Shown piece by piece: positions 29,421-36,262 of a stretch of 36,355 bases of DNA; position 1 is the stretch's first letter; each line of letters starts with the position of its first letter. This DNA is from Planctomycetota bacterium (GTDB lineage: Bacteria; Planctomycetota; Phycisphaerae; UBA1845): positions 1 to 36,355 of the forward strand of contig JACQXM010000058.1 of NCBI GenBank assembly GCA_016208685.1, given 5' to 3'. The notes beneath the pieces were generated by a model. That model worked only from the letters and a program-made list of their open reading frames with translations. It had not been told where the DNA came from and ran no database searches. The position numbers and the translations under genes are program-made.

Positions 29421-31028
29421 TCACGCCGTCACCCGTGACCGGCGGAGCGTCAGCGCCAGACCCGCGGAGAGAAAGCACAGCACCGCGGCGACGGCGAACG
29501 CCGCGAAGTAGCTGCCGCTGAGCTGGTATGCCTCATTCCCCACCCACACGCCGATCACGCCTGCCACGCCGTACGAGGTGAATACCCATGCGTAGTTGGC
29601 CCCGAAGTTTTTGGCTCCGAACATGTCCGCGGTGAGCGACGGGAAGAGCGCGAAGTTGCCTCCGAAGTTGAAGCCCACGCAAGCCGCGCCGACCGCCAGT
29701 TGCAGCTCCGTGTCCAGGGTGTTGAGTACGAGCAGCGTGGCCGCCTGGAACAGGTACATCAGCACCATCGACACCACGCGTCCCAGCACGTCCGAAACCA
29801 GCCCCCACACGATCCGGCCCGCGGCGTTAAACAACGCCAGCATTCCGATCGCCGCAGCGCCCTTGAGCAGCAGGTCCGCCCGAATGGCGTCGGTCAGCGG
29901 CGTTCCCGCGACCACCGCCGCCGCAAGGAGTTGGTTGCCCGCAAACGGCTTGAGGATGCCGATGACCATCAGCCCCGACATCGCGCCGCTGAAGAACATC
30001 AGCCAGACCACGTAGAAGCGACCCGTGCGCAGCAGGTCGCGCCAGGTGGCGTCGGCGACCGCGAGGGCGCCGCGCACCGGCGTTGCGGCCGGGGAAACCA
30101 CCGGGGGATTTCGCAGCAGCAGAGCGCCGAGGGTAACGACGATCAGGCACACCAGCCCGTGTACGGTGAAGAACGCCCGAACCCCATGTTTCTCAATGAA
30201 ACCCACGGCGCCGATGACACTGGGCTGCGAGAACAAGTACGCGCCCAGTCCGAACCCCGCCACCGCGATCCCCGCCATCAGGCCCTTCTGCGCCGGAAAC
30301 CACTTCACCAGAGCCGCGATAGGACACACGTACGCGAACCCGATGCCCACGCCCGCCAGGACGCCGATCGTGCCCCAGAGCAGCAGCAACCGCCCGTGGA
30401 CGTCGTTGGAGACATACTGCTGACTCAGCGTGATGCCCGCCACCACGGCCGCGGTGATCAGCCCTAAGGGCACGAACTGCAGGGCGGGATAGCGGTTCCG
30501 GTCCACGCCCCGCGAGAGGCGCTCGAACGCCAGCAACGCCACCGTGACCGCGACCCCCATGAGCACGGCGTGGCACAGGTAGAAAGTAACGAGGTGGTCC
30601 ATCTGGCCGGCGACCAAAAAGCCTAGTGCCAGAATCGCGCCCCCGAGCAGGGCGGTGAATCGCGGTCCTTTCACGTCCTGGATACGCCCCGCGAAGATCA
30701 TCGCCCCGGCGAAGCAGAGCAGGCAGATGGCGAAGGAGTATTTGAGATAGCCGATGCGCGTTTCGCGCTCGCGCGCCGCCGCGGCGGCATCCGCAACGAC
30801 CACGGCGCCGGCGGGCAACGCCTGCCCGGCGGACTCCACGGCGGCGGCCTGCTGCGTGGTCAGGATGCCCGGCCAGAGCTCACTTTCCAGCGGCTGCCAG
30901 AACACGCTGTAGCCATAGACGGTTCCGAGAATGAGCTGCACAAGCACCGCCCCGATAGGCACCAGCCAGCGGCCCGTCGCCGAACGATCGATCGAAAGGG
31001 CGGCGGCAGATGCGGATAGCGTGGTCAT
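29421..31028 (-). CDS. MFS transporter, OFA (oxalate/formate antiporter) family
   Basis: A 535-residue integral membrane protein with about 12-14 helices. The first helix carries QLILGTVYGYSVFWQPL, and later regions show GRIQDVKGPRFTALLGG and AAGRIVWGLVSDVLGR, both near MFS loop motifs and typical of the OFA family; the FGANYAWVFTSYGVAGVIG stretch near the end is also characteristic. Between helices 1 and 2 there is an unusual loop of about 60 residues, rich in Ala and Glu. Transported anions could be organic acids such as oxalate or formate (inference from family). The start at ATG 31028 has GGGAG seven bases upstream, better than an upstream alternative at 31088. It is divergent from asnA over 363 bp. 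Confidence 0.9.
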   Translation of the reverse strand: MTTLSASAAALSIDRSATGRWLVPIGAVLVQLILGTVYGYSVFWQPLESELWPGILTTQQAAAVESAGQALPAGAVVVADAAAAARERETRIGYLKYSFAICLLCFAGAMIFAGRIQDVKGPRFTALLGGAILALGFLVAGQMDHLVTFYLCHAVLMGVAVTVALLAFERLSRGVDRNRYPALQFVPLGLITAAVVAGITLSQQYVSNDVHGRLLLLWGTIGVLAGVGIGFAYVCPIAALVKWFPAQKGLMAGIAVAGFGLGAYLFSQPSVIGAVGFIEKHGVRAFFTVHGLVCLIVVTLGALLLRNPPVVSPAATPVRGALAVADATWRDLLRTGRFYVVWLMFFSGAMSGLMVIGILKPFAGNQLLAAAVVAGTPLTDAIRADLLLKGAAAIGMLALFNAAGRIVWGLVSDVLGRVVSMVLMYLFQAATLLVLNTLDTELQLAVGAACVGFNFGGNFALFPSLTADMFGAKNFGANYAWVFTSYGVAGVIGVWVGNEAYQLSGSYFAAFAVAAVLCFLSAGLALTLRRSRVTA

Positions 31029-31230
31029 GGATGGACTCCCGAAGATCGGTTGGCGCCTGCGGGGCTTCCTCTCCGGCGCTACGGCCACAATGCGAACAGA
31101 CCCCCTGCGCCCCGGTGTATGGAATCCCGTGCAAACCGCGTTCCCGGCGGCTCCGTCCGGGCGGATTCGGCTCGCGGGTGGCTCGTCCGGCGGCCCACAG
31201 GTTGCTTCCAGGATGGTTTTGCGGACTTTC

Positions 31231-31246
31231 CGGCACGGCGCTTGCA
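31231..31246 (+). promoter_or_regulatory. Sigma-54 (-24/-12) promoter candidate for asnA
   Basis: CGGCACG-GCGC-TTGCA matches the consensus TGGCACG-N4-TTGCW at all positions except the first T, with the essential GG and GC at the correct distance. It lies about 145 bp upstream of the asnA start on the same strand. Confidence 0.45.
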
Positions 31247-31360
31247 GGGTGAATGCCGGCGACGCTACGGCAAGGGGGGTTCCGCCGGCCGGCGGAACCC
31301 GGCGCGGGGCGCCGGCAGGTACGCCGCCGTTGCCGTGCCCCGCCGCGGCCGGGCGGACGA

Positions 31361-31370
31361 TAGTTAACTA
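31361..31370. promoter_or_regulatory. Palindrome before asnA
   Basis: TAGTTAACTA is a perfect ten-base palindrome, AT-rich in GC-rich surroundings, 21 bases before the asnA ATG. It could be an operator or part of a promoter; on its own it is weak evidence. Confidence 0.25.
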
Positions 31371-31391
31371 CATGAAATCGGAGTAACGCTC

Positions 31392-32522
31392 ATGCTGGAC
31401 AAAGTGGCGGACCTCGCCGGCCCTGGCATCGGAGACTACAAGGAACTGGAGAAGGTCCTTCCGCGCGACTACCGCTCGCCGCTGGGACCCAAGGAGACGC
31501 AGAAGGCCCTCTTCGCCGCCAAGGAGTACATCGAGGACCACCTGTGCCGCGAGCTCGGCCTGATGATGGTCTCCGTGCCGCTGATTGTGGACGTCGACAG
31601 CGGCGTCAACGACATGCTGGACCGCGACGGCTCGCGCACGCCCATCCAGTTTCACATTTCCAACGACCGCAACCTGCACCCCGTGGACGCCCAGGTGGTG
31701 CAGGCGGCCACCAAGTGGAAGCGCATGGCCCTGCGCCAGTTCGGCATGAAGCCCGGCGAAGGGCTGTGCACCGACATGCGCGCCGTGCGCAAGGACTACT
31801 TCCTGGACCACGACCACAGCGCCTACGTCGATCAGTGGGACTGGGAGCTGGCCATCACCGAGCCGGACCGCAACCTCAAGTTCCTTACCGCCGTGGTGCA
31901 GAAGATCTGGAAGGTCCTCAAGGGCGCCGAAACGCACGTGCAGAAGCTGTTTCCGCAGCTCAAAAGCAACAAGATCCCCAACCTGCCGGAGAAGCTCACC
32001 TTCCTGCACGCCGAGGAGATTCTCGAACGCTTCCCCGACCTGCCGCGAAAGGCGCGGGAGACGGCGATCCTCCAGGAGTACCCGGCCATCTTCATCTATG
32101 GCATCGGCTGGCCGCTCAAGGACGGCTACCCCCACGAGATGCGCGCCGCGGACTACGACGATTGGGTTACGGAGACGAAGTCCGCGGAAGGCAAGCCCAT
32201 GCACGGCCTGAACGGCGACATTCTCGTCTGGAACCCGGTGACACAGCGCCGGCACGAGTTGTCGTCCATGGGTATTCGCGTGGACGCGGCGTCGCTGAGA
32301 AAGCAGCTCGAACTCTCGGGACAGCTCGAATCGCTGAAGTTCCCGTACCACCAGGCGATCGTGAAGAACGAGGTGCCGCTGAGCATCGGCGGCGGGATCG
32401 GACAGTCCCGCACTTACATGCTGCTGCTCCGCAAGGCGCACCTGGGCGAGGTGAGCGTCACCGTGTGGCCCAAGGTGCTCAAGGACATGTGCCGGGCGAA
32501 GAACATTCACGTCCTGGAGTAG
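31392..32522 (+). CDS. asnA: Aspartate-ammonia ligase (asparagine synthetase A)
   Basis: Makes asparagine from aspartate and free ammonia with ATP; a class II tRNA-synthetase-like fold. Diagnostic stretches are HSAYVDQWDWE, YDDWVTETKSAEGKPMHGLNGDILVWNP, ELSSMGIRVDA and IGGGIGQSRTYMLLL. At 376 residues it is longer than the roughly 330-residue E. coli enzyme, through an N-terminal extension of about 30 residues and small insertions. GGAG stands seven to eight bases before the ATG. A near-consensus -24/-12 promoter upstream suggests nitrogen control shared with glnA (inference). It converges with glnA across about 1 kb of hairpins. Confidence 0.96.
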   Translation: MLDKVADLAGPGIGDYKELEKVLPRDYRSPLGPKETQKALFAAKEYIEDHLCRELGLMMVSVPLIVDVDSGVNDMLDRDGSRTPIQFHISNDRNLHPVDAQVVQAATKWKRMALRQFGMKPGEGLCTDMRAVRKDYFLDHDHSAYVDQWDWELAITEPDRNLKFLTAVVQKIWKVLKGAETHVQKLFPQLKSNKIPNLPEKLTFLHAEEILERFPDLPRKARETAILQEYPAIFIYGIGWPLKDGYPHEMRAADYDDWVTETKSAEGKPMHGLNGDILVWNPVTQRRHELSSMGIRVDAASLRKQLELSGQLESLKFPYHQAIVKNEVPLSIGGGIGQSRTYMLLLRKAHLGEVSVTVWPKVLKDMCRAKNIHVLE

Positions 32523-32544
32523 CACACGGGGCGCCTGCGGAGTG

Positions 32545-32609
32545 GTCCACCGCTTCAGGGGGGAGCGGAACGCTTCGCGAATGAAGAATGGTGAACGGGG
32601 AATGCGGAA
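32545..32609 (+). repeat. Dispersed repeat copy (AATGAAGAATGGTGAA family)
   Basis: ccgcttcagggg, then gaacgcttcgcgaatgaagaatggtgaa and ggggaatgcgg (broken up here for length), matches the reverse complement of about 3352-3415, which reads cgcttcacgaatgaagaatg then gtgaatgcggaatgcgg. Both copies start next to a CTTCAG(G/C)GG word, so the repeat unit is probably about 60 bases. Confidence 0.6.
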
Positions 32610-32635
32610 GGAAAGGCACGAAGGGAGGGAACAGG

Positions 32636-32758
32636 GAACAGGGTCAGCGACGAAGCGACGAAGGGCGAAACGTCGAACCGTCGAAACGTCATAACGGCGA
32701 AACGGGCACGGAGCGACGACGAGAGGAACAGGGAGCAGAGAACAGGGTCAGCGACGAA
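32636..32758 (+). repeat. Exact 19-base direct repeat in purine-rich low-complexity DNA
   Basis: GAACAGGGTCAGCGACGAA occurs at 32636-32654 and again at 32740-32758, 104 bp apart, each preceded by further AACAGGGA-like words. The DNA between is built from short variants of CGAAACG, CGTCGAA and GCGACGAAG. It resembles the purine-rich stretch at 1633-1735. Confidence 0.6.
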
Positions 32759-32881
32759 AGTACGAAGGAAGGTCAATCGACATTCGACATTCGACGTTCG
32801 ACGATCAAAACTCACCGATCGCCACCGGAGGCCGCTGCCGTACGCATGGGGCAGACGACGCAACGCATGCCGACCGCGTCG

Positions 32882-33552
32882 GCAGCCCGTAGGGCTGCTC
32901 GATAGTAGCCGTGGGCAAGCGCAGCGCCGCCCACGGTGCGGTGAGGTGAGATTCTCTTCAACCCTGTAAGGGTTGCCTCACGGCCCTCAGGCCGACCCCT
33001 ACAGGGTCGGCCACGCTCGATGGGCGTCGTATCCGGTGGCGGCGCTACGCTTGCCACCGGCCACTGTCTGTCAGGCCTCCGGCCTGAACCTCGCGGCGAG
33101 CCATCCCGGCGACCGGCGTGCTGCATCCAGAGCCGTCCCGATGAAATCGGGATGACGAAACGGGCCTTCGCCGCCGGGGAGCGGCTGCCGCGCTATCCGT
33201 GCCGCGAGTGCGCAGGTGCCACTGCTCTGTGAGCAGTGATCTCCCGTTCATCGCGCGCCGAGCGGCTGGCTGGGAGGTGGCCCATCGCTTCATAGGAATG
33301 CGCACAAAGCGTGGCCGGACTCGGAAAAAGCCCGTTTTCTCGGGAGAAGTCCTGGCCTGGTCGGTCATTGTGCAGGCGCACAAAAGTGCGCCCCCCTGGA
33401 AACCTGGATGCCATTCTAACTCCCGATGGATGCGAGACTTGTGGGTTTGTGCGAGCGCACAACGCGCGCATTCCTACTCAGCGGTGGGGGAACCGATTCC
33501 TCTGATGCGCCGCCCGCGCAAGAACCCCAGGCCGCGCGGGCTAAAGCCCGCG
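32882..33552. repeat. Chain of perfect short-loop hairpins with differing stems
   Basis: Perfect arms in order: GCAGCCC/GGGCTGC (32882-32898), CCGTGGGC/GCCCACGG (32909-32936, longer loop), AACCCT/AGGGTT (32960-32974), GGCCGACCC/GGGTCGGCC (32990-33012), TCAGGCC/GGCCTGA (33071-33087), TCCCGAT/ATCGGGA (33136-33152), CACTGCTC/GAGCAGTG (33220-33238), GGCGCAC/GTGCGCC (33375-33392) and CGCGGGCT/AGCCCGCG (33535-33552). Loops are mostly two to five bases. Stem sequence changes each time while the shape stays. Confidence 0.7.
33293..33476. mobile_element. Inverted-repeat element, 184 bp (MITE-like candidate)
   Basis: TAGGAATGCGC at 33293-33303 and its exact complement GCGCATTCCTA at 33466-33476 bound a non-coding segment. 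The bases just inside also echo one another (CACAAAGCG on the left, TTGTGCG-ag-CGCACAA at 33447-33462 on the right). A perfect hairpin GGCGCAC-aaaa-GTGCGCC sits near the centre. No target duplication is evident. Confidence 0.45.
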
Positions 33553-33589
33553 GCTCGCTAACCACCGCCGACGACCGGGTGGCCCACAC

Positions 33590-35008
33590 CTACGCGTCAA
33601 AGTAGAGCCGGTACTCGTACGGGTGCGGGCGGCGGGCGATCTCCTCGGTTTCGTCCGCGCGACGGGTGTCGATCCACTCCTGAAGAAACTCGCGCGAGAA
33701 CACCTCGCCCTTGAGCAGAAACGCCTGGTCCTCCGCCAGGGCATCCAGCGCTTCGCACAACGACCGCGGCAGCGGGACGATCCGCCGCACGGCCGGGTCC
33801 TGTGCCGTGGCGATGTCCACGTCGAACGGGCCGAAGCAGTAGTCGCGCAGGTCCAGGTTGGACTCGATGCCCTCCACGCCGGCCATCAGCATCGCCGCCA
33901 GCGCCAGGTACACGTTGCAGGTGAAATCCGGCGGACGGTACTCGATCCGCTTTTCCTCCGGGGACGTGGCGTACCGCGGAATGCGAATCGCTGCCGACCG
34001 ATTGGCGAGCGAAAAGAACAGGTTCACCGGCGCCTCGAAGCCTGTCACCAGCCGCTTGAAGGAGTTGGTCGAGGGGTTGGTCAGCCCGGTCAGCGCGCGC
34101 CCGTGTTTGAGCAGCCCGCCGACGTAGCGCAGCGCCGTGTCGCTGAGATTCGCGTACCGCCCGGGTGCGGCGTCGAAGAAGAGTGGCTTGCCCGCGCGAT
34201 CCAGTTTCTGGTGCACGTGCATGCCGCTTCCCGCCTCGCCGTAGACCGGTTTGGGCATGAAGGTGGCCACCTTGCCGTGGCGGGCGGCCACGTTCCTGAC
34301 CACGTATTTGATCAGCATCGCCCGATCCGCCGCGGTCACCAGATCGGCACGGTCGATCTCGATCTCGCACTGTCCGCAGGCGCCCACCTCGTGATGGTGG
34401 TAGCGAACCGCCACTCCCATGCCCTCCAGGGTCGAGGCGATCTCCGAGCGAACATCGTGCAGATGCTCCGCGGGTGGAGCCTTCAGATACCCCCGCCGCC
34501 GCGCCGCCACCGGCACGGCCCCACCCGGCTGAGCCTCCGAGGACTCGATGGTCACACGTGTGTCATAGGGATCGGTGTGCACGCGGACGGCGTCCAGCAC
34601 GTAGAACTCGAACTCCGGCGCCATCAGCGCCTCGTCGGCGATCTTCCGGCCGCGCATGTACTGCACCGCGCGCCGTGCCATGCTTCGCGGGTCGCCTGGC
34701 AGCGGACGCTTGTCATCGGCGGACACCGCGTCGCATAGGAAGCTCAGTGTCGTTTGCCCGGGGAAGGGATCGACAAAGCCGGTGGCCGGGTCGGGCAGGG
34801 CGGCCACGTCGCCGTTTTCCACGGTTCGAAACCCCGCCCCCGACGAGCCGTCGAACCCCACGCCCTCCTCAAAATGTGCCTGGGAAAAGCGCTTGGCGGG
34901 CACGGTGATGTGCAGCCACTGCCCGAAAACCCCGGCAATCTTGAGATCGACCATGCTGATTTCGTGCTTGCCGAGGTACGCCAGGGCCTCCGCCACCGAT
35001 TCAAACAT
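33590..35008 (-). CDS. glnA: Type I glutamine synthetase
   Basis: Condenses ammonia and glutamate to glutamine with ATP; dodecameric, cytoplasmic. The 472 residues include FDGSSGAGF, APEFEFYVLD, RYHHHEVGACGQCEIE, FMPKPVYGEAGSGMHVHQKL, NPSTNSFKRLVTGFEAPVN, NRSAAIRIP and EYRPPDFTCN, covering the metal, ATP and glutamate sites. In the region where adenylylated enzymes have a Tyr in an LYDLP-like loop, this one reads FDVDIATAQDP, so regulation by adenylylation is unlikely. Start ATG 35008 has GGGAG nine bases upstream and gives family length; the frame is open farther upstream without homology. A consensus -24/-12 promoter lies 60 bp upstream. It converges with asnA. Confidence 0.97.
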   Translation of the reverse strand: MFESVAEALAYLGKHEISMVDLKIAGVFGQWLHITVPAKRFSQAHFEEGVGFDGSSGAGFRTVENGDVAALPDPATGFVDPFPGQTTLSFLCDAVSADDKRPLPGDPRSMARRAVQYMRGRKIADEALMAPEFEFYVLDAVRVHTDPYDTRVTIESSEAQPGGAVPVAARRRGYLKAPPAEHLHDVRSEIASTLEGMGVAVRYHHHEVGACGQCEIEIDRADLVTAADRAMLIKYVVRNVAARHGKVATFMPKPVYGEAGSGMHVHQKLDRAGKPLFFDAAPGRYANLSDTALRYVGGLLKHGRALTGLTNPSTNSFKRLVTGFEAPVNLFFSLANRSAAIRIPRYATSPEEKRIEYRPPDFTCNVYLALAAMLMAGVEGIESNLDLRDYCFGPFDVDIATAQDPAVRRIVPLPRSLCEALDALAEDQAFLLKGEVFSREFLQEWIDTRRADETEEIARRPHPYEYRLYFDA

Positions 35009-35068
35009 GGCCTGTCGCTCCCGAAAACCGCCCTGCCGGTTCACCATCGCCGGTTTTCGGTTACTGGC

Positions 35069-35084
35069 TGCAATTGTCATGCCA
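35069..35084 (-). promoter_or_regulatory. Sigma-54 (-24/-12) promoter of glnA
   Basis: Read on the minus strand the site is TGGCATGACAATTGCA, which fits TGGCAYG-N4-TTGCW at every defined position, with GG and GC 12 bases apart as required. The transcript would start around 35058, leaving a leader of about 50 bases to the ATG at 35008. Sigma-54 control of glnA by an NtrC-like activator is established in many bacteria. I see no clear NtrC-type dyad upstream. Confidence 0.75.
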
Positions 35085-35515
35085 AGCGCGACGGTGACCC
35101 GCGGGTTAGGAGCCGCGCGGCGGTCAGGGTTCGCCCGAATCGCCTGCCGGTGGCCCTTTGCCCCTCTCCGGCGTCGGCCCAAGCTGGCCCATGCGCGGGG
35201 ACGTGGCGCCGCGACCGTGAGGGAGCGGACCGCCACAAAACGCCACCGGCCTCTCGCACCGCGCGCCGCAAGCTCGTGGGTCGACCACGACAAAGCCATT
35301 CTGCGCGGAATCGACCATCGCGAGCGTTCCTCGCGGGCACCGTGTGAGCGTTGCTACACTTCGTTCATCGGTTTTGCAGCCGAAGCGGCGTGCTCGCCTG
35401 CTGCGGCGGCATGTCTACCCCGATGGACCTGGGTTCTTCGTGGTTCAAAACCAACATCGTGCCATCCGTGCTCGTCGGGGTCCAACCTGTCACCCCGATC
35501 TTCGTGGTCAAACGA
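35085..35515. other. Intergenic region upstream of glnA
   Basis: No credible gene. It holds one copy of the GCCGCGACCGTGAGGGAGCGG repeat (35206-35234) and, near 35435-35515, the words TTCTTCGTGGTTC and ATCTTCGTGGTC that border the GxxExxY gene on this side. An activator site for glnA would be expected here, but none is recognisable. Confidence 0.55.
35206..35234 (+). repeat. Dispersed repeat copy (CCGCGACCGTGAGGGAGCGG)
   Basis: Matches the complement of 3306-3328 almost perfectly over about 20 bases, and 1611-1627 in part. It sits upstream of glnA between genes. Confidence 0.6.
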
Positions 35516-35887
35516 TCACAAGACCATCCGTTTGATACCATCACGCAGGACCGGCACGTTGAAGTTGATCAGCAACCCCACCTTCACCCCCGCCAGCTTC
35601 ACGTACGTCAGAAGCTGCGCCTCGTGGATGGGCAGCAGCTTGTCGGCGCTCTTGAGCTCCACGATCAGCCGGCCCCCCACCAGCACGTCCACACGATACC
35701 CGCAATCCAGGCTGACCACCTTGTACCGCACCGGCATCGGTTGCTGCACCTGAAAGGCCAGGCCGGCACGCGAAAGCTCGTACGCCAGGCACTGCTCGTA
35801 GGCCGACTCCAGCAGCCCCGGCCCCAGCGTGCGGTGCACCTCGATGGCACAGCCGATGACTCTTTACGGCAGCTCGTCGAATTCCAT
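35516..35887 (-). pseudogene. GxxExxY-family protein gene with in-frame stop at codon 8
   Basis: The frame from ATG 35887 (AAGGGAG upstream, good spacing) reads MEFDELP, then TAA at 35866-35864, then [30 protein letters not shown] and on to the normal end [16 protein letters not shown]. The residues on both sides of the stop fit the GxxExxY (PDDEXK-like) family, so a single base change appears to have closed the gene. The rest is intact, including [20 protein letters not shown] with the candidate catalytic D, E and K. Re-initiation at GTG 35839 would give a 107-residue protein missing the first helix. The role of the family is unknown. CACGAAG-type words flank it on both sides. Confidence 0.75.
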
Positions 35888-35902
35888 GGATCTCCCTTTC
35901 TT

Positions 35903-35967
35903 CGTGTTCTTCGTGCACTTCGTGGTTCAGTGTTCTTACCAGGAAGGACACGAAGGGCACGAAGTGT
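35903..35967. repeat. CACGAAG / TTCGTG heptamer-like inverted repeats
   Basis: TTCGTGttcTTCGTGcacTTCGTG at about 35901-35924 (three units, split by three bases) is followed by CACGAAGggCACGAAG at about 35949-35964 in the opposite sense. These could fold into a hairpin. Similar TTCGTGGT words lie beyond the other end of the GxxExxY gene. Confidence 0.5.
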
Positions 35968-35969
35968 GG

Positions 35970-36041
35970 TTAATCGGGCATTTGGACCAGACGGAACCCG
36001 AGGTAGTTGTCCCGCGCTGGGGCGGCGTCGCCGCCCATAAG
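35970..36041 (-). pseudogene. C-terminal tail of an FGE-sulfatase (SUMF1)-type domain
   Basis: The minus-strand frame ends ARDNYLGFRLVQMPD and TAA. The (D/N)N-x-GFRLV ending is the standard C-terminus of formylglycine-generating-enzyme-like domains. Upstream in the same frame there is no RGGSW or other domain core; instead repeats occupy 36037-36210. So only the tail is recognisable, which suggests a decayed or rearranged gene. A chance match is possible given the short length. Confidence 0.45.
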
Positions 36042-36210
36042 TACCGCGAGTGACAACGAGCGGTCCAACACGTTCACGCCCATAACCCGATCCAGCCGCG
36101 CCGCACCGAGTGTGCCCGACCGGCCGCTCCATACTGACGCGGTACTGATGCCAACCGCTCCCGGCCTGCATACCCAGCCGACCGCTCCATGGCTGTCGCG
36201 GTGCTGATTG
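36037..36210. repeat. Repeat cluster related to the CCGCG...GGAGCGG family
   Basis: Three related units: AGTACCGCGAGTGACAACGA plus GCGGTCC (36037-36066, plus), and on the minus strand ATCAGTACCGCGTCAGTATGG plus AGCGGCC (36123-36150; written in parts) and ATCAGCACCGCGACAGCCATGG plus AGCGGTC (about 36182-36209; written in parts). The last two are 59-60 bp apart in direct orientation. Confidence 0.5.
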
Positions 36211-36262
36211 TGGCGGAGGATGTCCCACTCATAGTTGAAGGTAGGCAGTGGCTCGATTCACG

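Larger units (their letters stand above)
31029..31391. other. Divergent regulatory region between MFS transporter and asnA
   Basis: Holds the -24/-12-like site (31231-31246) toward asnA, a perfect palindrome TAGTTAACTA (31361-31370) 21 bases before the asnA start, and a weak -24/-12-like match toward the MFS gene (31130-31145). No credible gene. Confidence 0.55.
32523..33589. other. 1067-bp convergent intergenic region between asnA and glnA
   Basis: Contains no believable gene. It is made of a dispersed repeat copy (32545-32609), a purine-rich low-complexity zone with a 19-base exact repeat (32636-32758), a chain of perfect hairpins (32882-33552), and within the chain a 184-bp inverted-repeat element (33293-33476). 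Being between two 3' ends, it is not a promoter region for either neighbour. Confidence 0.7.

Noticed and set aside
31130..31145. Minus-strand GGGAACG-N4-TTGCA upstream of the OFA transporter, resembling a -24/-12 promoter
   Set aside because: Two mismatches in the -24 half make it too weak to claim without a genome-wide score.
32882..33552. CRISPR-like array
   Set aside because: Stems differ from one unit to the next, spacing is irregular and no cas gene is present; there is no constant repeat.
33199..33561. 120-codon plus-strand frame between asnA and glnA
   Set aside because: It runs through the inverted-repeat element and several hairpins and shows no protein-like motif.
35085..35350. 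NtrC-type dyads (TGCAC...GTGCA) upstream of the glnA sigma-54 promoter
   Set aside because: I looked for paired sites and found none convincing.
35970..36210. Variable region of a diversity-generating retroelement, since FGE-like C-termini are frequent targets
   Set aside because: There is no reverse transcriptase, no template repeat and no adenine-biased variation; the repeats belong to the dispersed family.
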